Assembly: GCA_937885475.1 (NCBI GenBank)
Contig: CAKZZR010000055.1
Span: forward strand, 1 to 8,429
DNA: 8,429 nt
Direction: 5' to 3'
Origin: an uncultured Treponema sp.
Lineage (GTDB): Bacteria > Spirochaetota > Spirochaetia > Treponematales > Treponemataceae
The notes beneath the pieces are model-generated. The model had not been told where the DNA came from. It was given only the letters and a program-made list of their open reading frames with translations, and did not search any database. A program made the translations under genes and the position numbers. This document shows positions 1-4,498 of the stretch, in pieces (position 1 is the first letter of the stretch; each line of letters begins with the position of its first letter).

Positions 1-1227
1 ATTCCTGCCGACGCGTGGCGGTTCTATATTTTCTATAACCGACCTGAAAAGCAGGACTTCCAGTTCACATGGAAGGATTTTATGGAAAAAATGAACAGCG
101 AGCTTATCGGAAACCTCGGAAATCTTGTGAACCGCACGCTGTTGTTCGTAAACAAATACTATGAGGGAAAAATTCCCGACGCACCTGTTGACGAGGAGCT
201 GTGGAAGGACGTTCGCGCACGCGAGGCAAAAATCACGGAATTACTTGAATGGGCAGAGCTTAAGGACGCATTCCACGAGATGTTCCAGATTGCAGACCTC
301 GGCAACAAGAAATTTCAGGCGACCGAGCCGTGGAAAACCCGCACGACGGATCCGGCGCTTGCAGAATCGCTCATTCACAACCTGTGCTATGTCATCAAGG
401 ATCTGATGATTATGATGCATCCGTACATGCCGCAGTACACGCAGACCGTCGCCGCATACTTCGGAAAGACGATTCAGGAATCTAAAATCGGAACGGAAAC
501 AAAGCCCGGTCTTACATGGAACGACCTTGGAAGCACCGAGGGACTTTCCTGCGTGGGACAGACGGAAATAATCTTCCGCCCGATGGATGCAAAGACGATG
601 ACCTCGTTCCGCGAACGCTTCTCCGGAAAGCAGAATGAGCGTGGCGATAACGCAGAAAGCAAGAAAAACAAGAAGGCTGACAAAAAACAGAAGAAAGCCG
701 AGCCAGCGACGCTTCCAGAAAACGAGCAGCCGGCATGGTTTTCAAAGAATATACAGCTAAAGGTGGCAAAAATCGTAAAGGTTAGCCGCAATCCTGACTC
801 TGACAAGCTCTATGTAGAGCATCTTGACGACGGAAGCGGAACCGACCGCGTGATTCAGTCGGGGCTTGTGCCATACCTCAAGGAAGATGACCTGCTCGGA
901 AAGCATGTCATCATCGCAGACAACCTTGCGCCACGTACGATGCGCGGAATTGAGAGCCGGGGAATGCTGCTTGCCGCAGACTACAAGACCGAAGACGGAA
1001 AGGATGCCGTTGAGCTTCTGACAGCACCATGGGCGGCTCCCGGTACGAAGGTCATTCTTGAGGGCGACGACGAGAACGCCGCAAAACCAGAGCAGATTGA
1101 CGCGGACACCTTCTTTAAGATTGCGATTTCCGTAAAGGACAAGAACGTCGTAATCGGCGGAAAAAAACTGACAGCCGGCGGAAAGGCTCTTAAGACCGAA
1201 AAAACGATTGACGGCGGGGTAAACTGA
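1..1227 (+). CDS. metG: Methionyl-tRNA synthetase, C-terminal part (5' end outside window)
   Basis: Charges tRNA-Met with methionine in the cytoplasm. The frame is open from base 1, giving 408 visible residues; the Rossmann catalytic domain with HIGH and KMSKS lies upstream of the window. The first residues (IPADAWRFY, then NRPE and NSELIGNLGNLVNR) match the end of the catalytic core and the start of the helical anticodon-binding domain of the E. coli/archaeal-type MetRS. The EPW at visible residues 109-111 fits the conserved Pro-Trp that reads the CAU anticodon. A lysine-rich linker (about 210-245) joins an OB-fold tRNA-binding domain beginning near W246, with the typical NPDSDKLYVE, SGLV and MRGIESRGM motifs. 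About 55 further residues after the OB fold resemble the C-terminal extension of EMAP II. The ATG at base 82 is internal, not the start. It heads a packed run with the next two genes. Confidence 0.96.
   Translation: MPADAWRFYIFYNRPEKQDFQFTWKDFMEKMNSELIGNLGNLVNRTLLFVNKYYEGKIPDAPVDEELWKDVRAREAKITELLEWAELKDAFHEMFQIADLGNKKFQATEPWKTRTTDPALAESLIHNLCYVIKDLMIMMHPYMPQYTQTVAAYFGKTIQESKIGTETKPGLTWNDLGSTEGLSCVGQTEIIFRPMDAKTMTSFRERFSGKQNERGDNAESKKNKKADKKQKKAEPATLPENEQPAWFSKNIQLKVAKIVKVSRNPDSDKLYVEHLDDGSGTDRVIQSGLVPYLKEDDLLGKHVIIADNLAPRTMRGIESRGMLLAADYKTEDGKDAVELLTAPWAAPGTKVILEGDDENAAKPEQIDADTFFKIAISVKDKNVVIGGKKLTAGGKALKTEKTIDGGVN
1216..1219 (+). promoter_or_regulatory. Shine-Dalgarno-like GGGG for the TTG start at 1229
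   Basis: GGGG lies inside the last codons of metG, nine bases before the TTG at 1229. No in-frame ATG occurs before residue 180 of the downstream protein, so this site and the TTG decide the start. The match to AGGAGG is partial. Confidence 0.5.
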
Positions 1228-1228
1228 T

Positions 1229-2383
1229 TTGTTCGCCGTAGAAATAAAAGAGCTTGGCGCAATACAGCGCACTAACAGCGGCTATTTTCAGCAGACGCCG
1301 TTCTGGTCGGAATTCAAGGCGGCGCACGGCTGGACGTTCCGCGCGTTCCGCATATCATGGAAAAAGGACGAATCAGGGGCTGATGCCGACCTTTGCGGAG
1401 AAGAGGATGTGTGCGTGCTTACCCGCGCGTTCCTGCATGGTAAGCTCACCATTGCCTACGTGCCGCTTTTTCCGTCGCTCCCTGCAAAAGACATTGCGGC
1501 AAACGAGCAGAACATAGAATTCTCAAATCTGCTGAACGACATCGCGCTGAGCCTGAAGCCGTTCCTTCCAAAAAACACTCTCTGCATTCGCTTTGACCCT
1601 GCCGTTGGCTTTGACACGCCCGATGAGCGCGATTATTTTGTGCGCGGCATTAAGGTCATTGCGTTTGCAGACCGCCTGCGCCTCAAAAAAAGCCGGGTTG
1701 ACATTCAGCCGCCGGACTCAACGCGAATTTTTTTGGAGCCAACGGAAGAGGAACTCCTTTCCGCAATGAAGTCAAAATGGCGCTACAACATAAACTTAAG
1801 CGCACGCAAGGGCGTTACCGTAACCAGAACGACCGGTGCGGAGGAAGCGCTGGACGCGGAACTTGACGTTTTTTATGACTTGTACAAGATTACGGCGGAG
1901 CGCGACGGCATAGCAATTCATTCCCGCGACTATTACCGCGACCTGCTGGTAAAATCCGCCGAGGAGCGCACGGCAGGAAAGGACGTTCCCGTCGTCTCGC
2001 TGTACATTGCACGCCACGAAGCCGACGCGCTTGGCGCAATCATCACGCTGAATTCCAAGACGGAAAGCATCTATCTGTATGGCTGCTCAAGCAACGTAAA
2101 GAGAAACCTAATGCCGAACTTTTTGCTTCAATGGACAGCAATGAAGGACGCAAAGGCGTACGGAAGTCACTGGTATGACATGTACGGAATGCCACCAACA
2201 GACGACGAGAATCATCCCATGCACGGACTGTATCTGTTCAAAACCGGCTTTGGCGGAAAGAACATTCACCGCATCGGAAGCATTGACGTTCCCCTGAGCG
2301 CCCTGTACCGACTGTATGATTGTGCCGAGCGGGCGCGCGCATTCTGGCACAAAAAAATTCTCAAAAAAATCCGCGGAAGGTAA
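1229..2383 (+). CDS. FemAB/FemX-like peptidoglycan interpeptide-bridge aminoacyltransferase
   Basis: 384 residues from a TTG start. Family members use aminoacyl-tRNA to add amino acids to the side-chain amine of the stem peptide of lipid II at the inner face of the membrane. Family marks seen are MKSKWRYNI with ARKGV following (about 180-197), the WYDMYGMPP block at 315-323 and HPMHGLYLFKTGFGG ending near 343. Together these resemble the second GNAT-like domain of FemX/MurM proteins. The C-terminus (about 366-384) is rich in Arg/Lys and aromatic residues and could lie against the membrane. Treponemal peptidoglycan is reported to carry ornithine with glycine, so glycine transfer to ornithine is a plausible inferred reaction; the donor cannot be read from sequence. 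The gene starts one base after metG, so translational coupling is likely. A general GNAT acyltransferase is the main alternative. Confidence 0.85.
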   Translation: MFAVEIKELGAIQRTNSGYFQQTPFWSEFKAAHGWTFRAFRISWKKDESGADADLCGEEDVCVLTRAFLHGKLTIAYVPLFPSLPAKDIAANEQNIEFSNLLNDIALSLKPFLPKNTLCIRFDPAVGFDTPDERDYFVRGIKVIAFADRLRLKKSRVDIQPPDSTRIFLEPTEEELLSAMKSKWRYNINLSARKGVTVTRTTGAEEALDAELDVFYDLYKITAERDGIAIHSRDYYRDLLVKSAEERTAGKDVPVVSLYIARHEADALGAIITLNSKTESIYLYGCSSNVKRNLMPNFLLQWTAMKDAKAYGSHWYDMYGMPPTDDENHPMHGLYLFKTGFGGKNIHRIGSIDVPLSALYRLYDCAERARAFWHKKILKKIRGR

Positions 2384-2386
2384 TGA

Positions 2387-2608
2387 ATGACGCGCGAGGA
2401 TTTTGATTTTCTGATTGCATGCAAAAAGCCGCTCGAATTCACGTTCCGTGGCATAGTGTACAACCTTACCTACGGCAAGGACGAAAAGGGCGACTACATA
2501 GCGTTCGGGCGGCTGTACGAGCAGCAGAATTTCTATTCCTACGGAGACCTGTTGAACCAAGCCCGCGTGGAAAACCATTTTTTCAGAGAAATGATTGAGG
2601 AACTATAG
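2387..2608 (+). CDS. Small conserved-looking protein of unknown function (73 aa)
   Basis: A 73-residue soluble protein with no signal peptide or membrane segment. It starts at ATG 2387, three bases after the femAB-like stop, with GGAAGG at 2375-2380 as Shine-Dalgarno six bases upstream. Codon use is GC-rich like the two genes before it, which supports a real third gene of the metG operon. The sequence suggests a small mixed fold: a short acidic helix (TREDFDFLIAC), beta strands (LEFTFRGIVYNLTYG, then DYIAFGRLYEQQ) and a C-terminal amphipathic helix ending FREMIEEL. I do not recognise the family. Position suggests cotranscription with metG and the FemAB-like gene, but no function follows from that. 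Confidence 0.75.
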   Translation: MTREDFDFLIACKKPLEFTFRGIVYNLTYGKDEKGDYIAFGRLYEQQNFYSYGDLLNQARVENHFFREMIEEL

Positions 2609-2609
2609 G

Positions 2610-2635
2610 GGAAGAAAAAAATGAACGATTCTTCC
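2610..2635. terminator. Weak hairpin between convergent genes
   Basis: GGAAGAA (2610-2616) and TTCTTCC (2629-2635) form a 7-bp stem with a 12-base loop, between the convergent 73-aa gene and the XRE gene. On the - strand the loop and stem carry a long U-rich stretch, but no clean U-tract follows the stem on either strand, so terminator function is uncertain. Confidence 0.25.
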
Positions 2636-2659
2636 ATTGCGTGCGGTAAGGTTGTTGCT

Positions 2660-2986
2660 TCATTCTGAGCCAAGAAAGTCCAGTTGCTCATTGATGTAGC
2701 GGCGCAAATTAAGTGTTATTTCCTGCTTTATAGAATCACGCAGCGCAGGTTTTGCGTCAACCTCATCTACAAGCGGGCGGAATAAAGTATACACATCTAT
2801 ATCCAATGCCTTGGTAAGCTGCGACAATGTACGCTCGCTAGGCCATGAACGCTTCAATTCAATATTCTTTATCATCGCCTCCGATAAATCACATTTTACC
2901 GCCAACTCAAATTGCGTCATTCTATTGGATTTTCGTATATTTCTAAGATTTGCTGCCAGCCGGCTTTGAATTTCATCGCATTCCAT
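2660..2986 (-). CDS. XRE-family helix-turn-helix transcriptional regulator
   Basis: A 108-residue protein. Residues about 10-65 form a Cro/C1-type helix-turn-helix: LRNIRKSNRMTQFELAVKC contains the first helix pair, and LSEAMIKNIELKRSWPSERTLSQLTKALDI the recognition helix and following helices. The remainder (about 70-108) holds the acidic stretch VDEVDAKPA and a helix (LNLRRYINEQLDFL) that may mediate dimerisation. No enzymatic or ligand domain is visible. It starts at ATG 2986; an AGAAG just before the start is too close to be a good Shine-Dalgarno. It is transcribed divergently from the lipoprotein gene at 3139, with inverted repeats in the shared 152-base gap. Autoregulation and control of the lipoprotein operon are inferences. 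It could also be a phage-derived or antitoxin-like regulator, but no toxin or phage gene is next to it. Confidence 0.9.
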   Translation of the reverse strand: MECDEIQSRLAANLRNIRKSNRMTQFELAVKCDLSEAMIKNIELKRSWPSERTLSQLTKALDIDVYTLFRPLVDEVDAKPALRDSIKQEITLNLRRYINEQLDFLGSE

Positions 2987-3018
2987 ACTTCTATATTAGA
3001 GAAAGATGCGATACATAT

Positions 3019-3069
3019 AGTGTATTATAAATACCTAAAATTAATTCAAATATTTATTGATAATACACT
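3019..3069. repeat. 10-bp perfect inverted repeat spanning the divergent promoters
   Basis: AGTGTATTAT at 3019-3028 is exactly complementary to ATAATACACT at 3060-3069, separated by 31 bases. The left arm covers the possible -10 of the XRE gene and the right arm overlaps the -35 and spacer of the lipoprotein promoter. That placement suits a repressor acting on both genes. The centre-to-centre distance of 41 bp is about four helical turns, which would put two bound dimers on one face. Confidence 0.55.
3024..3052 (-). promoter_or_regulatory. Possible promoter of the XRE gene
   Basis: Read on the - strand, a perfect TATAAT lies at 3029-3024. A TATTTG at the 17-base spacing (3052-3047) is a poor -35. 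The predicted mRNA would have a leader of roughly 30 bases. The -10 lies almost wholly inside the left arm (3019-3028) of an inverted repeat. Confidence 0.4.
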
Positions 3070-3085
3070 TTTATTCATTTATAAT
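3057..3085 (+). promoter_or_regulatory. Sigma-70-type promoter of the lipoprotein operon
   Basis: TTGATA (3057-3062), a 17-base spacer and a perfect TATAAT (3080-3085) give a near-consensus vegetative promoter. Transcription should begin near 3092, leaving a leader of about 47 bases before ATG 3139. The -35 overlaps the right arm of the 10-bp inverted repeat. Confidence 0.75.
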
Positions 3086-3104
3086 TGCTCTATCACATAA
3101 AAAA

Positions 3105-3121
3105 GTGTACTGAACGTACAC
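3105..3121. repeat. Palindromic operator or leader hairpin
   Basis: GTGTAC (3105-3110) and GTACAC (3116-3121) form a perfect 6-bp inverted repeat around TGAAC. It sits about 13-30 bases downstream of the predicted transcription start and just before the Shine-Dalgarno. It reuses the GTGTA/TACAC core of the upstream inverted repeat, so it could be a second binding site for the same regulator, or a hairpin in the mRNA. Confidence 0.5.
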
Positions 3122-3124
3122 AAA

Positions 3125-3130
3125 AAGGAG
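3125..3130 (+). promoter_or_regulatory. Ribosome binding site AAGGAG
   Basis: AAGGAG lies eight bases before ATG 3139. It fixes that ATG as the start rather than the in-frame TTG at 3085, which falls on the last base of the -10 box. Confidence 0.85.
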
Positions 3131-3138
3131 AATTTCAG

Positions 3139-3654
3139 ATGAAATCTATCTTGAGAACAATGGTTTGCCTTTTGGCACTGGCAATGGCTTTTACTTCGTG
3201 CAAAAGCATTCATCAATCTGCAATCAGAAATGAGATAAAAGCAGAAAAAATGGTTTTTAATACTTTGCTGGACAGAAGTGACTATCAGATTATCGGAACG
3301 GCAATAGGGGAGTCGGACTTTGTAGGAGACTATGATGACGCGCTGGAAGCCTATGTTGGAGATACAGGACAGTACGGTTATATCTATGAATCAGAAGATT
3401 CGTTTATCGGACAATCAGATAACGGAACAAAAATGTATGTAGGCACAGGAAAAACGCCTGCATATACGAGTGACACTGCCGCTTTAAGAATTGCAAAATT
3501 GAATGCAAACTACAAGCTCATCGAGGACGCGTACAAACAGGGCGGAGATTCAATTTTTGAGCCTACCTATACATTCCAGACAAAACGAGACAATGATAAA
3601 TTCCAGTACAAGGTATCCGTACGTGCAAAAATCATAAAAATCAAGAACAACTAA
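3139..3654 (+). CDS. Small lipoprotein of unknown function
   Basis: 171 residues. A signal peptide with basic start (MKSILR) and hydrophobic core ends in a spirochaete-style lipobox, FTSC, giving lipidated Cys21. Lys22 and Ser23 follow, and no N-terminal sorting rule is assumed. The mature part has a helix rich in E/K (residues about 30-45), a central acidic and Gly/Tyr-rich stretch with repeated GQ/YGYIYESED elements (about 65-100), and a C-terminal helix plus strands: ALRIAKLNANYKLIEDAYKQ, then GGDSIFEPTY at 135-144 and a basic end. The helix followed by GxDxIxEPxY resembles the layout of several small bacterial surface lipoproteins, but I do not recognise the family. It is the first gene of an operon with the secreted protein 15 bases downstream, and divergent from the XRE regulator, its likely controller by inference. 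Confidence 0.88.
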   Translation: MKSILRTMVCLLALAMAFTSCKSIHQSAIRNEIKAEKMVFNTLLDRSDYQIIGTAIGESDFVGDYDDALEAYVGDTGQYGYIYESEDSFIGQSDNGTKMYVGTGKTPAYTSDTAALRIAKLNANYKLIEDAYKQGGDSIFEPTYTFQTKRDNDKFQYKVSVRAKIIKIKNN

Positions 3655-3659
3655 TAGTC

Positions 3660-3664
3660 GGAGG
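3660..3664 (+). promoter_or_regulatory. Ribosome binding site GGAGG
   Basis: GGAGG is five bases before ATG 3670 and lies in the 15-base gap after the lipoprotein stop. It supports separate, efficient initiation of the second operon gene. Confidence 0.85.
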
Positions 3665-3669
3665 AAATT

Positions 3670-4344
3670 ATGAAAAGACTCTTTCTGTCGATTTTATTGA
3701 TAGTTATGATTATTCCTGCCGCATTTTCCTTTGGTGCGCAATTTGATTATTTTGCAGGAACAGGAAACGGCTTTGATTTGGGCTTTTGGTTTGGAGACGG
3801 ACTTATCAGACAATCATATGGAATCATTTATGAAAAATCCTCCTACAAAAAAACAGAGGAATATTCTAGTTACAGTTATTGGTCTGGTACTACGATTACA
3901 GAAGAATCGGAACGAAAAAGCATTGACTATTTTGGAGGATATTATCAGGTAGACTGCTCAATAATGCCGTTTACGTTTGGACCTGTCGATGCAGGCTTCA
4001 ATTTTGGACTTCAAGTGGCAAGCGGATACAGCTCAGCGGTAAGTGCAGACTTATGTCTTAACCCATTCATAGGAATACAAGCGCATATATGGCAGTTTGA
4101 TGTTACTATGGGCTGGAAAGGCTCCGCTCACATCGTTGAGATGGTTTCTGACGGAAGAAAATTTGATGACGAAAAATATTCATACGATAATAAATTCCGA
4201 AACTGCTTTAAGATGGGAGTACGCTATAAATTCGGCTCTAGTTCAAGCTCTGGCTCAGGCTCCTCAAGTTCCGGAAGTCCTTCTCAGGAAAACAACATAT
4301 ATACAAAGATTCTTCCTGGCTCTAACATCATCCGCATAAAATAA
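3670..4344 (+). CDS. Secreted beta-rich protein, possible outer-membrane barrel, with Ser/Gly tail
   Basis: 224 residues with a Sec signal peptide (MKRLF, hydrophobic core, PAAFS; cleavage near residue 20-24) and no lipobox. The mature part alternates polar and aromatic/hydrophobic residues in short strands, for example FDLGFWFGDGLIRQSYGIIYE, DYFGGYYQVDCSIM, AGFNFGLQVASGY, FDVTMGWKG and FKMGVRYKFG. This is the look of a small outer-membrane or periplasmic beta structure, though a soluble beta-sandwich is not excluded. A low-complexity Ser/Gly segment follows (about 190-205), then a short hydrophobic end (YTKILPGSNIIRIK). The serines use six different codons or nearly so, so the tract is not a slippage-prone DNA repeat. 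The last strand of a classic barrel ends the protein; here 36 residues follow it, which is unusual. Function unknown; cotranscribed with the lipoprotein. Confidence 0.85.
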   Translation: MKRLFLSILLIVMIIPAAFSFGAQFDYFAGTGNGFDLGFWFGDGLIRQSYGIIYEKSSYKKTEEYSSYSYWSGTTITEESERKSIDYFGGYYQVDCSIMPFTFGPVDAGFNFGLQVASGYSSAVSADLCLNPFIGIQAHIWQFDVTMGWKGSAHIVEMVSDGRKFDDEKYSYDNKFRNCFKMGVRYKFGSSSSSGSGSSSSGSPSQENNIYTKILPGSNIIRIK

Positions 4345-4369
4345 GTATTCAATATTTTTATGGATACAG

Positions 4370-4403
4370 CAGTCCTGACTTGCACAAGAGTAAGTCAGGA
4401 CTG
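4370..4403 (+). terminator. Strong hairpin after the lipoprotein operon
   Basis: CAGTCCTGACTT (4370-4381) pairs perfectly with AAGTCAGGACTG (4392-4403) around a 10-base loop, 25 bases after the stop at 4344. Only three Ts follow directly; a run of eight Ts begins 17 bases later (4421-4428). The stem is strong enough for a terminator or 3'-end stabiliser, but the spacing to the T-run is unusual. Confidence 0.7.
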
Positions 4404-4462
4404 TTTGACTCTTAGCTCTGTTTTTTTTAATTACAAAATTCACTTAAAAGTCCATATTTTTT

Positions 4463-4491
4463 TTGACTTATCGCACATCTGCCCTTACAAT
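4463..4491 (+). promoter_or_regulatory. Sigma-70-type promoter of the pullulanase gene (leaderless)
   Basis: TTGACT (4463-4468), a 17-base spacer and TACAAT (4486-4491) match consensus at five of six positions in each box. A run of eight Ts (4457-4464) leads into the -35. The expected transcription start, about seven or eight bases after the -10, falls on 4498-4499, that is, on the A of the start codon. There is no Shine-Dalgarno between the -10 and the ATG. Confidence 0.75.
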
Positions 4492-4498
4492 CAGATGT
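4475..4498. repeat. 7-bp perfect inverted repeat bracketing the -10 box
   Basis: ACATCTG (4475-4481) and CAGATGT (4492-4498) are exactly complementary, separated by ten bases that contain the -10 TACAAT. The right arm ends directly before the ATG at 4499. A dimeric repressor bound here would cover the -10 and start site; a chance repeat of this size is possible. Confidence 0.5.

Larger units (their letters stand above)
2987..3138. other. AT-rich divergent control region
   Basis: The 152-base gap between the XRE start and the lipoprotein start is strongly AT-rich. It holds one near-consensus promoter, one weaker promoter on the other strand, two inverted repeats sharing the GTGTA core and a ribosome binding site. 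No further open reading frame with a ribosome site is seen. Confidence 0.7.

Noticed and set aside
757..1272. 171-codon open frame on the - strand opposite metG
   Set aside because: It lies wholly over the strongly conserved MetRS tRNA-binding domain, has no ribosome site and its translation shows no family features; it is a shadow of GC-rich coding DNA.
2108..2578. 156-codon open frame on the - strand over the FemAB-like and 73-aa genes
   Set aside because: It overlaps two genes with good family motifs or start signals and has no recognisable domain.
2621..2668. 15-codon frame (ATG 2621) after a purine-rich GGGGAAG stretch
   Set aside because: It is very short, overlaps the 3' end of the XRE gene and has no features; the purine stretch is better explained as part of a weak hairpin.
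3085..3138. In-frame TTG start giving an 18-residue longer lipoprotein
   Set aside because: The TTG begins on the last base of the -10 box, upstream of the expected transcription start. The added residues are charged and would spoil the signal peptide; ATG 3139 has a good AAGGAG.
4463..4498. In-frame TTG start adding 12 residues to the pullulanase
   Set aside because: It lies in the -35 box, so it would not be transcribed from this promoter, and it places polar residues before a textbook lipoprotein signal peptide.
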